A stretch of DNA of 64,000 nt from Peptoclostridium litorale DSM 5388 (GCF_900141635.1 NZ_FSRH01000012.1:1-64000), one strand, 5' to 3'; numbered from the stretch's first letter, positions 43,954-53,693 are shown. Numbers and translations are program-made. Notes: generated by a model not told the origin, from the sequence alone.

Positions 43954-44264
43954 CAAAAGATATTAATTTAACTAAATTTTCTGAACTTTAATTTCAATTG
44001 CTGAAATCCTTGTAGCTGGCATATTCTAACGTATTTTGTATATTTCCAGTACACATACCGCTATGCTTTTTCCATTTTTATGATAATAAAATTTTATCCT
44101 TACTAATTAAATAGAATGCTTTTTAATCAAATCTTGTTATTAACAATACAATTGTATATTTTCTATCCATAAAAGCATATATATTCATAGCATTTGTTGC
44201 ATTGATCCTTTTTTTGCTTGTATACAGCTATTTTTGTTATTACTTCACATTTTCTATTATGCGC
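43954..44264. other. Intergenic, no gene seen
   Basis: About 300 AT-rich bases between the gcv promoter and the NlpC/P60 terminator. Nothing I can support. Confidence 0.5.
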
Positions 44265-44299
44265 ATAAAAGCCTCCGGAAAATTTCCGGAGGCTTTTAT
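44265..44299 (-). terminator. Terminator of the NlpC/P60 gene
   Basis: ATAAAAGCCTCCGGAAA/TTTCCGGAGGCTTTTAT, 17-base arms with loop A-T/T; U-rich 3' arm in both directions. Confidence 0.85.
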
Positions 44300-44329
44300 G
44301 TACACAATTTTCGTTATATCTTTTTCGCC

Positions 44330-45202
44330 TTATTCCAGCACTCTCTTTGCTCCTCTGTATGCTTTGCTGTAATGCCCAGTGTCCATCGGATCTATTAAAA
44401 CCATTCCGTCATATGAAGATGCATGTATGAAATTTCCATCACCTATATATATGCCAGAATGATTTATATCGCTGCTTCCTGCAGTGGCAAAGAAAACAAT
44501 ATCCCCAGCAACGAGCTCGCCCTTTGAAACCGAAGTTCCCACAGAATACTGTGCCCTTGAATTATGAGGAAGTTCCTTTCCATAAGCCTGTTTATATATG
44601 TATTTCACATATCCCGAGCAATCGAATGAATTCGGGCCCTCTGCTCCTCTTGAATACCCGGCCCCTATCTTTGAAGTTGCAAGCCTAAGCATGTTGGAGC
44701 TCCTGCTTCCGCCCCTGCTTACAGCCGAAGAATGCTTTTCTACCAATATTACGCTTGAATAGACAAACCCTTCCGCACCATTTTCAAGCCTTATTCTAGT
44801 CCAATCATCGTACTCTTCAATTATTTGTACTTTGTCACCTTTGTCCAAATCTCCTGCTGAAGGGGCCACAAGGCTCGCTCCCTCTCTCATGCTGACGTCT
44901 TTACGGTTTATTACCCCAGTTTTTAATTCCTCTTTTATATTTGCATAATCAGAGTGAATCCACCCATCTCTTCCATTATCCAGCTTTATTTCTATCCATT
45001 CTCCATCACGAGACACAAACGGAAAGCTTTGGTCCTTTCCTGCCTTATATATTATGCTTGAATCTAAGCTCGCACCCAATCTTACATTCAGCGTCTGTGC
45101 ATCCACTTCTACAACTTTATTTCCAGCTGCAAATACAGCCCCCATTCCCAAACTCAAAGTAATAAGAGAAATCGATAGTCCAGTAAATATCTTTTTTATC
45201 AT
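44330..45202 (-). CDS. Secreted SH3-domain NlpC/P60 cell-wall hydrolase
   Basis: Peptidoglycan endopeptidase, about 290 residues. Signal peptide at the N-terminus (KKIFTGLSISLITLSLGMGAVFAA). Two bacterial SH3 repeats (about 30-90 and 95-155; TLNVRLGASLDSS and VSMREGASLVAPS). C-terminal NlpC/P60 domain with catalytic Cys in SFDCSGYVKYIY and His in INHSGIYIGDGNFIHAS. ATG 45202 is chosen because the sequence upstream reads through the ribosome site GGGAGAG. Single gene. Confidence 0.93.
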   Translation of the reverse strand: MIKKIFTGLSISLITLSLGMGAVFAAGNKVVEVDAQTLNVRLGASLDSSIIYKAGKDQSFPFVSRDGEWIEIKLDNGRDGWIHSDYANIKEELKTGVINRKDVSMREGASLVAPSAGDLDKGDKVQIIEEYDDWTRIRLENGAEGFVYSSVILVEKHSSAVSRGGSRSSNMLRLATSKIGAGYSRGAEGPNSFDCSGYVKYIYKQAYGKELPHNSRAQYSVGTSVSKGELVAGDIVFFATAGSSDINHSGIYIGDGNFIHASSYDGMVLIDPMDTGHYSKAYRGAKRVLE

Positions 45203-45641
45203 ATAATGCAACTCTCCCACAATTTATTTTCTCATAAAAATCATAGAGAATATGTAGCATGTCTATTTAAAAGACACTTAAAGAAATTATACTCGAATAA
45301 TTAAGCCCTGTCAAATTTCATCTTTCTGAAAATTCTGTAAAGTCAACAGACCTGCAGTCCACCGGACTGCAGGTCTGTTGAGAAAGGAAAATAGTATCGA
45401 CAGTGTGGGACTGCCAACATTTTATTTATTACCCATAAACGCGTATATAAATCTGTATTTTTAATTATACATTTCATAATAACTTCAAATAGTCTGTAAA
45501 AAAATCTCCCTATGCATTAAAATGTTAAATGTACCATATAATGCGCAACAAGTATCCAATCGCATTTATACTACTTTCATTACAACTGGTGTGTTTGGCC
45601 GCTCTCATCCAAATAAATACTATTAATACGAGGTGTGATTT
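45203..45641. other. Divergent intergenic region with 17-base inverted repeat
   Basis: No gene. CAACAGACCTGCAGTCC (45344-45360) and its exact inverse (45364-45380) around ACC form a 17-pair hairpin lying between two divergent genes, so it is not an ordinary terminator. TATAAT (45537-45542) may be the SDR -10 element, but its -35 is weak. Confidence 0.6.
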
Positions 45642-46382
45642 ATGAATATAGGAAAAACAGTCCTAGTTACAGGGGGCTCGAAAGGTATAGGAAAATCCAT
45701 TGCAGAAATTTTTGCATACAAAGGATATAGAGTTGTTGTCAACTACAACAGTTCAGCTGCAGATGCAAAAGATCTTGTGGAAAATCTTAAATCCTGCGGA
45801 ATGTCCGCTGAATCATTCAAGGCCGATGTCTCAAATAGGACTGAAGTAGACAGCATGGTTGATTTTTGCATAGAAAAGTTCGGCTCGATAGACGTTCTTA
45901 TAAACAATGCAGGCATATCTGATTCAAGTCTTTTCACCGACATAACAGAAGACGAATGGGACAGCATGATGAATGTGAATTTGAAGGGAGTTTTCAACTG
46001 CACTCAAAGCGCACTTAGATACATGCTACCGGTTAAAAAAGGCAAGGTCATAAATATATCTTCAATGTGGGGGCTTGTGGGGGGCTCCTGTGAAGTCCAT
46101 TATTCTGCCGCAAAGGCCGGGGTCATAGGGCTTACAAAAGCTCTTGCAAAAGAGCTGGGACCTTCAAATATTCAGGTAAACTGCATAGCCCCGGGAGTGA
46201 TACAAACCGACATGCTCTCGGATTACAGCGAGAGTGACATACAAAGTCTAATATATGAAACCCCTTTGATGAGAATAGGAAAACCTCAAAACATAGCTCA
46301 CAGCGCACTCTTCCTATCCAGTGACGAGTCAGACTTCATAACCGGACAAGTCCTGAGCGTAAATGGAGGATTTGTCATATGA
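45642..46382 (+). CDS. Short-chain dehydrogenase/reductase (FabG-like)
   Basis: NAD(P)-dependent oxidoreductase, 246 residues. Cofactor motif TGGSKGIGK (10-18), NNAGIS, catalytic Ser (NISSMWG), Tyr-x-x-x-Lys (YSAAKAG) and terminal SVNGGFVI. It resembles 3-oxoacyl-ACP reductases, but it stands alone without fatty-acid genes, so the substrate is unknown. AGGTGTG upstream of ATG is a moderate ribosome site. Confidence 0.9.
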   Translation: MNIGKTVLVTGGSKGIGKSIAEIFAYKGYRVVVNYNSSAADAKDLVENLKSCGMSAESFKADVSNRTEVDSMVDFCIEKFGSIDVLINNAGISDSSLFTDITEDEWDSMMNVNLKGVFNCTQSALRYMLPVKKGKVINISSMWGLVGGSCEVHYSAAKAGVIGLTKALAKELGPSNIQVNCIAPGVIQTDMLSDYSESDIQSLIYETPLMRIGKPQNIAHSALFLSSDESDFITGQVLSVNGGFVI

Positions 46383-46391
46383 CAAATCCTC
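46366..46391. repeat. 26-base perfect palindrome over the SDR stop codon
   Basis: GAGGATTTGTCAT followed by its exact complement, covering the last codons and TGA. No U-run. Possibly a weak 3'-end structure. Confidence 0.6.
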
Positions 46392-46432
46392 ATAAAAACA
46401 GCTTTCTCCTATAAATACACTTCATTAAACCA

Positions 46433-47200
46433 TCATTTGAAATACGGCTCTATTATAACCATCTTTACAGGATCGCTATATTTTTCTATCCTGTCTTCGC
46501 TCCTTTGATATATATATATGCTTTGAACTCCAGGTATGTCTATTTCAAAGTCCACCCTCTCGCCTCTTCTAACCCGAATTTCCTTTATGAGCGTTTCCCT
46601 AGCATAATTCTCATAAAACTTGAAAAGCACCTCGTCTGCATTAGTGTCGTTTTCCAGATGTATTGACCCTCCAAACTTTTGATATGCGCCATAGGGCCTC
46701 ACTATTGCCGCGTAGTTTATATATCCTACCGAATCACTGCCGCTGTCCCCAAAATCCTTTCTGAAAACTATGCCGTACTCTCCTTTTTCTCCATTTATAT
46801 TCAGTATATCTTCGTCAGTAGTATATTCCGAATTAAACCTGTCTTCATATTCATATACATTGACACCTATCCCTTTGTTCTTTTCTCCAAGTTCTATTGT
46901 CTTTTCATCTTCATTCCAAAAAACAGCAGTCCCCAGCAGTTCAGCCAAAAATCTCACAGGCAGGTATGCCCTTCCTTCGTATACTATAGGAGATATAACT
47001 TTCCCAAAATCTTGGCCCTCTATTACAATTCCTATATCCTCACTTACTTTAGGTACTGTCTCCATATCCCAGTTCAACTCAGATACAACGTCTATGTCCG
47101 CGCTTATTCCAGGCGATGTCTTTTCCTCCTGAGCAGATGAAATAAACCCCATAATGCCAAAACAAATCAGCGTAATCAGTATAGCTTTCTTAATATCCAT
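46433..47200 (-). CDS. Secreted protein with copper-amine-oxidase-N-like domain
   Basis: 255 residues from ATG 47200, six bases after GGGGTG. Signal peptide (KKAILITLICFGIMGFISS). Then the domain with VYEGRAYLPVRFLAELLGTAVFWNEDEKTIEL, common in clostridial surface proteins and unrelated to copper catalysis. The C-terminal half has an NPCBM-like beta arrangement (FGGSIHLENDTNADEVLFKFY...). Probably cell-envelope attached. Role unknown. Confidence 0.82.
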   Translation of the reverse strand: MDIKKAILITLICFGIMGFISSAQEEKTSPGISADIDVVSELNWDMETVPKVSEDIGIVIEGQDFGKVISPIVYEGRAYLPVRFLAELLGTAVFWNEDEKTIELGEKNKGIGVNVYEYEDRFNSEYTTDEDILNINGEKGEYGIVFRKDFGDSGSDSVGYINYAAIVRPYGAYQKFGGSIHLENDTNADEVLFKFYENYARETLIKEIRVRRGERVDFEIDIPGVQSIYIYQRSEDRIEKYSDPVKMVIIEPYFK

Positions 47201-47534
47201 ATGCATCACCCCGCAAATATACATTTGTTTAATTATACCCATATTAAACAAATGTATTAACAATGCGCGGAAAGTAGGTTTAAATAATTTATACCTGATT
47301 ATTATGAATTTGCACAAATCAAACTCCTGAAAACATACGCAGTATAATGTATAATATCATATAGGGTATATTTTGAATCACATGTATTATATCTGATATT
47401 TTGTCGTCCCAATTGCGCTTGAAATCTGATATCATTTACATGTGGCAGCTTTATTTTATTAAGTAGCCAAGTAAACTCTTGATTTTAATAACGAGGTAAG
47501 CAGGCTCTTAATATGTTCAAAAAGGAGAGTTTTT
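47201..47534. other. Intergenic region with a 13-base inverted repeat
   Basis: ACATTTGTTTAAT (47221-47233) and ATTAAACAAATGT (47243-47255), a perfect pair with a nine-base loop, 20 bases upstream of the surface-protein start. It could be an operator or leader hairpin. No gene is seen between the two divergent genes. Confidence 0.55.
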
Positions 47535-49511
47535 ATGGAAAATAAGGATATAATATTTGCACTTGACATAGGCACCAGATCCATAATAGGTATTGTCTGC
47601 ACCCAGGAGGATGAGAAGCTTAAAATAGTAGCAAGTGAAATCATAGAGCATGAAAAAAGAACCATGTATGACGGCCAGATACACGATATAGACGGGGTCG
47701 CAAAAATAGTATCTAAGGTAAAGTATTCGCTAGAATCCCAAATAGGTTTCCAGCTTAAGAGAGTTGCAATAGCCGCAGCCGGAAGAGCGCTCAAAACCGC
47801 TAGCGGAAGCGCTCAAATGGATGTGGACTTCACTAGCGAAGTTGACAAGACATCTGTTGAAAGCATTGAGCTTGAGGCCATTCAAAATGCCCAGTCACTT
47901 CTGGGTGAAACCCTTGAAAAGCAGGGAGCCAAATACTACTGCGTGGGCCATTCCGTAAGCGCATACTACCTTGACGGAAATTACATCGAATCGCTCATAG
48001 GACACCGAGGGGAGCAAATATCTGTTGAAATACTTGCCACATTCCTTCCGAACATAGTAGTCGACAGCCTGTACAGCGTAATGGACAGGGTCGGGCTTGA
48101 AGTCGAAAGCCTCACGCTCGAGCCTATCGCTGCAATAAACATAGCAATAAAGAAGAACATGAGGCTTTTGAATCTTGCAATGGTGGACATAGGCGCAGGA
48201 ACATGCGATATAGCGGTTACAAACAACGGCACAATAAGTGCCTATGCAATGGTTCCCGGAGCCGGTGACAAAATAACCGAAGCCATATCCCACAAATATC
48301 TTCTCGACTTTGACACTGCCGAAATTGTAAAAAGACAGCTTTCAAGCCCTGGCAACATAACTTTTTCAGACATAGTCGGCATAGAAACTGTAATAAGTGC
48401 TCAGGAGATGGTGTCTTCAATTGAAGATTCCATACGTGACATGGGCGTTCAAATAGCCCAGGAAATACTAAAATATAATACAAAGCCCCCAGGCGCCGTA
48501 TTCCTTGTAGGAGGAGCTAGTCAGATACCGCTGCTTCCGCAGGTCATAGCAGATGAACTCGGAATACCCCTGCAAAGGGTTGCCTTGAGGGATTCTTCCA
48601 TAGCAAACGAATTCGAAGGCATAGAAGACAGGCTACGTGGGCCGGATTCCATAACGCCTCTTGGAATAGCACTTGAACATTCAATAAATGCAAAAAAGAA
48701 TTTCATAGAGATAGTGTTCAATGAAAAATCCATAAGGATGTTCAACTCGAAAGTGCTTACCGTATCAGACGCCCTTGTCATGTCAGGATTCAACCCGAGA
48801 AACCTAATACCTCAAAGTGGGGACGAGTTTGTGTATTCACTGAATGGATCTGAAAGGCACCTAAAGGGCCTTCCTGGAATGCCTGCCCAAATAGTATTGA
48901 ATGGGAAAGACTCAAGCCTTACTGATGTTCTTTCCGACGGAGACAAAATAACTGTATTGAGCGCTCAAAAAGGCGATCAGAGAAAGCCCTCTCTGTATGA
49001 ATGTCTAAAGCTTGAATGGTATGATGATGTGGCGATAGCAAAATCATCTATAGGCGTAAACGGTATTGATGCGACATCGGACTCTACCCTTTCATCCGGA
49101 GACAGCATAACCATAAAGCCCACGGGCGAATATATCTCTAATGCAGCCCCTGCAAATACAGCATATGATGAATTTTCAGATCCTGCTTACAGCACGGATG
49201 AGCTGGATTTCGACTTTGATTATGAAAGTTCAGATGAATATGAAAATGATGATGAATTTGAAAGCTTAAGCCCACCCGCTTCACATGAAAATTCCGTCAA
49301 AATACAAAAATTCATGTCTGTGGTTGTGAACGGTGAAAGAGTCGATATATCACATTCAAAGGAAAAGTTCATACTTACCGATATATTCGAATATATCGAT
49401 TTCGACATATCAAAGCCCCAGGGATTTTTAACAATGTCGGTAAACGGGACAAGGGAAAGCTTCAATTACAAGCTTAAAACTGGCGATGTAATTGAAATTT
49501 CATGGAAATGA
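47535..49511 (+). CDS. FtsA/PilM-like actin-fold ATPase with C-terminal extension
   Basis: 658 residues. The N-terminal 340 residues are an actin-family fold of the FtsA/PilM branch: phosphate-1 FALDIGTRSIIGI, SHS2-like middle, phosphate-2 MVDIGAGTCDIAV and adenosine motif FLVGGASQIPLL. Beyond it come beta-grasp-like repeats (about 385-540) and an acidic linker (DELDFDFDYESSDEYENDDEFE), then another small beta domain. It is not the cell-division ftsA of the dcw cluster. Partners unknown. AAAGGAGAG before ATG. Confidence 0.85.
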   Translation: MENKDIIFALDIGTRSIIGIVCTQEDEKLKIVASEIIEHEKRTMYDGQIHDIDGVAKIVSKVKYSLESQIGFQLKRVAIAAAGRALKTASGSAQMDVDFTSEVDKTSVESIELEAIQNAQSLLGETLEKQGAKYYCVGHSVSAYYLDGNYIESLIGHRGEQISVEILATFLPNIVVDSLYSVMDRVGLEVESLTLEPIAAINIAIKKNMRLLNLAMVDIGAGTCDIAVTNNGTISAYAMVPGAGDKITEAISHKYLLDFDTAEIVKRQLSSPGNITFSDIVGIETVISAQEMVSSIEDSIRDMGVQIAQEILKYNTKPPGAVFLVGGASQIPLLPQVIADELGIPLQRVALRDSSIANEFEGIEDRLRGPDSITPLGIALEHSINAKKNFIEIVFNEKSIRMFNSKVLTVSDALVMSGFNPRNLIPQSGDEFVYSLNGSERHLKGLPGMPAQIVLNGKDSSLTDVLSDGDKITVLSAQKGDQRKPSLYECLKLEWYDDVAIAKSSIGVNGIDATSDSTLSSGDSITIKPTGEYISNAAPANTAYDEFSDPAYSTDELDFDFDYESSDEYENDDEFESLSPPASHENSVKIQKFMSVVVNGERVDISHSKEKFILTDIFEYIDFDISKPQGFLTMSVNGTRESFNYKLKTGDVIEISWK

Positions 49512-49548
49512 TTATATACTCCCTGTACTATTTTCAAATATAAAACAG

Positions 49549-49592
49549 CCTGGAAATGCTCAGCTAAATCTGAGCATTTCCAGGCCTTTTTT
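49549..49592. terminator. Terminator after the FtsA-like gene
   Basis: CCTGGAAATGCTCAG/CTGAGCATTTCCAGG, 15 perfect pairs, followed by CC and six Ts on the plus strand; it lies between convergent genes. Confidence 0.93.
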
Positions 49593-49599
49593 AATTGCA

Positions 49600-50691
49600 T
49601 CACCTTTTTGACAGGAATTCATAAAAACTTTCAGCAATATCCTGTGCAAAATCATATATTAGCGATCCCGAAAAAATGAATTCATCATTGAGCGACAAAT
49701 ACTCTCCATATCTGCTTAAAAGCTTTGAATCCACATCTATCCTGACATCCATGTCGTAGTTTGAAACCACGAGCTGACCTGAATCTGAAACAAAAAATAT
49801 CGAATCCAGGTCATTGCTTATTAAATACTCTCCCGCTGCGACATGGCTGTTGTCAGGCTTGAACTGGGTGAGCATCACACCCTTTTCAAACGGACTTTTA
49901 AGGCAGTGGCTCATATCCTCAATGAATTGTCTCTTGAAATTCTCAATATCGTCTATGATATATATTCCTATATATTCGTCCCTTTTTATTTCATCAAGGA
50001 CGTCAAGGCAGTCCACTTGCGACACTTTGCCAATCTTTATAGACCTGACGCAATATCCCTCTTTTGATGTGTCAGTTGAAAAACCAATATTGGCTGTAAA
50101 ATATGCGTTCCTGTCCTCATAAATACAGCTGCATATATAATTGCCCGTTTTAAGTTTTCTAACTGAATTCTTGAGCAGTGTTCCATTTGCATAAGTTATT
50201 TTCATATTTTTCAATTCGGGATTTAAGGAATACTGCCCTAAAGCCTCCCTGTCCCTTGCTATGAATCTCATAGCCATGTAATTTATAAATTCCACATCAC
50301 TTTCAATTTTTTTGCACAGCTTGAAAAACAGGCTCTTTTTATCTACAGGATCAGTTTCCATTTCCAGTATGAAGTCATATTCGTCCTTGTTTTCCGGAAG
50401 TGGTTTTCCATATCTTATGTTCTTGCCGGCATATTCCTTCACAAGGAAAACGGCCTCCTCCTTTGATATATACATCCGGTCTGAACCAAGGCCTCCCATA
50501 AGTCTTTCCTCTTCATTAAAAAGTCTCTTGTCATCCCCGTTGTATATTCCCATATAGTCTGCAAGCCCAAGCCCTTCGCAGTCTAAAAGGAAGTACTGGT
50601 CCAGTTTTTTATTTTTATTTTTCCAAGACATTCTAAGCCCCATGCTACCCATGAGCCTTGAATTGGTAATCTTTGCATATAAAAATTCCAT
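49600..50691 (-). CDS. Unrecognised 363-residue protein
   Basis: No family recognised. Soluble, mixed alpha/beta, acidic and basic patches; no signal or membrane segment. Start MEFLYAKITNSRLMGSMGLRM with GAAGGTGA upstream. Contains LDCEGLGLADYMGIYNGDD and a block of aromatic-rich strands in the C-terminal third. It converges on the FtsA-like gene; a functional link is unproven. Confidence 0.75.
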   Translation of the reverse strand: MEFLYAKITNSRLMGSMGLRMSWKNKNKKLDQYFLLDCEGLGLADYMGIYNGDDKRLFNEEERLMGGLGSDRMYISKEEAVFLVKEYAGKNIRYGKPLPENKDEYDFILEMETDPVDKKSLFFKLCKKIESDVEFINYMAMRFIARDREALGQYSLNPELKNMKITYANGTLLKNSVRKLKTGNYICSCIYEDRNAYFTANIGFSTDTSKEGYCVRSIKIGKVSQVDCLDVLDEIKRDEYIGIYIIDDIENFKRQFIEDMSHCLKSPFEKGVMLTQFKPDNSHVAAGEYLISNDLDSIFFVSDSGQLVVSNYDMDVRIDVDSKLLSRYGEYLSLNDEFIFSGSLIYDFAQDIAESFYEFLSKR

Positions 50692-50951
50692 ATGTCACCT
50701 TCTCTAAAGTCTTTTTGAAATTTAATCTCAACACGTCTAGCAAACTAAATTATTTAATACCATAAGTAAATGCTTTTAAACTCATAAATCCATATCCCTT
50801 TTACTTTTTATTCACGCTATCTGTAATATCTAACTACTAATTATATAACTCTGTCCATAATTTTTCAAACTCATTTCAACAATTCGTTCCACAAAAACAC
50901 ATTTATGAGTGTACAATTAAAATTCAAAACCACCGTCATGTATTTTGACAA
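50692..50951. other. Intergenic, nothing supported
   Basis: About 260 AT-rich bases between divergent genes; apart from the HAD-gene promoter at its right edge I see no feature. Confidence 0.5.
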
Positions 50952-50980
50952 CTGACAAAACCTCATATATTCTCTATAAT
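50952..50980 (+). promoter_or_regulatory. Promoter of the HAD phosphatase gene
   Basis: CTGACA (50952-50957), 17 bases, TATAAT (50975-50980). The preceding TTGACA at 50945 is too far for this -10 but could pair with TATTCT. Confidence 0.65.
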
Positions 50981-51095
50981 AGACATAATAACTGTTTAAA
51001 TGCTTCACTGTTATTGTATAATTAATAATACGTATACATTCAATACTGATTGTATTTTTGCACTGAAAATATATGATGCTAGGAAGGTGTTGTTA

Positions 51096-51824
51096 TTGGG
51101 AAATATTGCAGCTTTTTTCGACATAGATGGTACTCTCCACAGGGACTCGCTGATGATAGAACATTTTAAAAAACTTATTAAATTCGAGGTCATAGACGAG
51201 AAATACTGGTACGACCAGCTCAAGCACACTCACGAAAAGTGGGTGAAAAGAAAAGGGGAATATGACAGCTATCTCCTCGAGGCAGCCCAGATATATATAG
51301 ATTCGCTAAAGGGAGTTAAAAAAGAAATAATAGACTATACAAGCGACAGGGTTATAAACCTCAAGTTCGATAAAGTCTACAGATACACAAGGGCCATGAT
51401 AAAGTGGCATGTGGATATGGGCCACACTGTGATATTCATATCCGGGAGCCCTGATTTTCTGGTTGAAAAAATGTCCAGGATGTATGATGCCACGGACTAT
51501 ATAGGAACAAAATATATATTTGAAGACGGCGTGTTCAGCGGCAAAATAGTGCCTATGTGGGAATCAAAGGACAAGAATGTGGCCATAGGGGAATTCATAG
51601 AAAAATATGACATAGACCTTTCGCAGTGCTATGCATACGGCGATACAAACGGTGACCTTTCAATGCTTAAAAAGGTAAAGCATCCCGTAGCCATAAATCC
51701 TACTCATGAACTCATATATAAAATCAAAAGCGAGCCTGAGCTTTCCGAAAAGATAAGCATAATAGTGGAGCGAAAAGATGTTATATACAACTTGAAATCC
51801 GATATAGAGACAATAGAGCTTTAG
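51096..51824 (+). CDS. HAD-family phosphatase (SerB-like, subclass IB)
   Basis: 243 residues from TTG 51096 (GAAGGTG six bases upstream), though the frame opens earlier. Motif I AFFDIDGTL (with catalytic Asp pair), motif II ISGSPDF, motif III Lys, and motif IV YAYGDTNGDLSML. The helical cap lies between motifs I and II. Phosphoserine phosphatase-like proteins of this type act on small phosphates or phospholipids; the substrate is unknown. Confidence 0.87.
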   Translation: MGNIAAFFDIDGTLHRDSLMIEHFKKLIKFEVIDEKYWYDQLKHTHEKWVKRKGEYDSYLLEAAQIYIDSLKGVKKEIIDYTSDRVINLKFDKVYRYTRAMIKWHVDMGHTVIFISGSPDFLVEKMSRMYDATDYIGTKYIFEDGVFSGKIVPMWESKDKNVAIGEFIEKYDIDLSQCYAYGDTNGDLSMLKKVKHPVAINPTHELIYKIKSEPELSEKISIIVERKDVIYNLKSDIETIEL

Positions 51825-51862
51825 ACTGCATCCATATACGGACCCATAACAAATTACAACGT

Positions 51863-51910
51863 GCAAAAATGATTGAAGTGGCGATATTATTTCCACTTTA
51901 ATCATTTTGC
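51863..51910. terminator. Bidirectional terminator
   Basis: GCAAAAATGATTGAAGTGG/CCACTTTAATCATTTTGC arms between the convergent HAD and cobalamin genes. Confidence 0.8.
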
Positions 51911-51934
51911 ATATTTAACGCCATTTACACCTGT

Positions 51935-52465
51935 CTAGTATTCTATTCCCTTCCTCGCTCCTATACCCTTGTCAAATGGATGCTTTATCTTTTTCATCTC
52001 CGTAACAAGGTCCGCAATTTCCACAATTTCTTTTGGAACATTTCTCCCAGTCATTATAATTTCCATTTCATAAGGCTTTTGCTCCAGTATCCTCAAAAGA
52101 TTTGCAATCTGGACAAGCCCGTTTGATATTGCTCCCATTATCTCGTCAAGTATGAGAACATCACAGGCCTTTTCGCTTATTGTTTTTTCTATGAACTCAA
52201 GTGCCATGTCGGTCTCTTTTTTTACCTCTTTTATCTCCTCCTCACTCAGAGTCCAAAAAAATCCTCGTTCACTTTGGAATCTGAACACCTGGAATCCATC
52301 GATGTCTTTGAGTATATTCATCTCTCCTGTATCTGAAGACTTTAAAAACTGCACCATATACACCTTGAGCCCTCGCCCACATGCTCTGACTCCCTGTCCT
52401 ACAGAAGCTGTGGTCTTTCCCTTTCCCTCTCCCGTATATATCTGTATAAGTCCTTTTTCAAACAT
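51935..52465 (-). CDS. cobO: Cob(I)alamin adenosyltransferase (CobA/BtuR type)
   Basis: Adenosylates corrinoids. 176 residues. P-loop-like GEGKGKTTASVGQ near 13-25, VQFLKSS, and LILDEIMGAISNGLV; C-terminal KHPFDKGIGARKGIEY is diagnostic. Single gene with no cobalamin riboswitch that I can find upstream. Confidence 0.95.
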   Translation of the reverse strand: MFEKGLIQIYTGEGKGKTTASVGQGVRACGRGLKVYMVQFLKSSDTGEMNILKDIDGFQVFRFQSERGFFWTLSEEEIKEVKKETDMALEFIEKTISEKACDVLILDEIMGAISNGLVQIANLLRILEQKPYEMEIIMTGRNVPKEIVEIADLVTEMKKIKHPFDKGIGARKGIEY

Positions 52466-52678
52466 GTATAAGCCCCCTTTAATCTTTATGTGAAATGTAT
52501 TTTATTTTTGCTTATATGCCCAAATTCATTAGATTTTTTATATTTTAGCCCATATTACCATATCATTAAGCCCATATTCAAGAATTATCCCTCTTTGCCC
52601 CGCTTGACTCACTTTCGCAGTGGTATTATAATTTCCAAATGGGTATTTAAAATAAATATGCCATAGTTTTTAAAACAC

Positions 52679-52707
52679 TTGAGATATTCTCTGCATGAAT
52701 GTATAAT
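52679..52707 (+). promoter_or_regulatory. Promoter of the metal-uptake operon
   Basis: TTGAGA (52679-52684), 17 bases, TATAAT (52702-52707), about 45 bases before the ribosome site. I see no clear Zur or MntR box. Confidence 0.7.
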
Positions 52708-52754
52708 CTATTATTAATTGCAAACGAATTTCATTTACCCTTTGGAGGTGTCAC

Positions 52755-53693
52755 ATGAAAAAACGTATTTTACTATTACTGACAGTACTATCACTATCAT
52801 TTCTGATTGCAGGATGCAATGGTTCCTCGCCTGAGAAACCAACAAAACCGGTAATAGCCGTATCCATAGTTCCCGAAAAAGAATTTGTACGTGCGGTGGC
52901 TGGCGATCTTGTAGATGTGGTTACAATGATACCGCCAGGAAGCAGCCCTTCAAACTACCAGCCCACTCCGCTTGAAATGGAGTCTTTCAGCAATGCTTCA
53001 ATATATTTTGCAATTGGAGTCCCCGCAGAGGACGCAAATATACTCAAAAAAGCAAAAGAACTCAATCCACAGCTCAAAATAGTAAGGCTGGATGACGAAG
53101 TCGGGAAAATGTACCCTCACAGGTATTTCGAGGATGCTCACTCTCACGAAGATGAATTGACCGAAAAGGGTGGTACTGAAAATAACTATGAAAACCATGA
53201 TATCGGAATAAAGGATCCTCATATATGGATGTCTCCCAAAAGAGTCATGGTTATGGTCGATACAATAGCAAGCGAGCTTTCAAAAATGGACAGTGAAAAC
53301 AGTGAGACATATATTTCAAATGCAAAGTCATACAAGGAGAAGCTGTCTAGTCTTGACCTGAAAATAAAGCAGACCCTTGAAGGGCTCCCAAATAAATCAT
53401 TTATAATATATCACCCATCCCTCGGCTATTTCGCAGACGATTACGGCCTTGAAATGGTAAGCGTTGAAAGCAGTGGAAAAAGTGCAAGCGCAAAGGAGCT
53501 GGAGTACATAATCGACTTTGCAAGAGAAAAAAACATAAAGGTCGTATTCTACCAGTCTGAAATCGACAGTAGTCAGTCAAGAACGCTTGCAAATGAAATA
53601 GAAGGCAAAACCACTGAAATTTCAACACTTTCGGGAAACTACATTGAAAACATGGAGAAAATAGCCAGCACTTTCAAGGAGGTCCTCCAGTGA
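52755..53693 (+). CDS. znuA: Metal ABC transporter substrate-binding lipoprotein
   Basis: Cluster A-I solute-binding protein, 312 residues. Signal with lipobox LIAGC (Cys about 21). Metal-ligand His after PHRYFEDAHSHEDE (His-rich loop) and in DPHIWMSP, IIYHPSLGYF, plus a terminal Asp/Glu. The short His/Glu loop favours zinc, but Mn is possible. GGAGGTG before ATG. First gene of a three-gene operon. Confidence 0.92.
   Translation: MKKRILLLLTVLSLSFLIAGCNGSSPEKPTKPVIAVSIVPEKEFVRAVAGDLVDVVTMIPPGSSPSNYQPTPLEMESFSNASIYFAIGVPAEDANILKKAKELNPQLKIVRLDDEVGKMYPHRYFEDAHSHEDELTEKGGTENNYENHDIGIKDPHIWMSPKRVMVMVDTIASELSKMDSENSETYISNAKSYKEKLSSLDLKIKQTLEGLPNKSFIIYHPSLGYFADDYGLEMVSVESSGKSASAKELEYIIDFAREKNIKVVFYQSEIDSSQSRTLANEIEGKTTEISTLSGNYIENMEKIASTFKEVLQ

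Noticed and set aside
51935-52754. Cobalamin riboswitch upstream of the adenosyltransferase gene
   Set aside because: No B12-box-like sequence seen in the 290-base upstream region.
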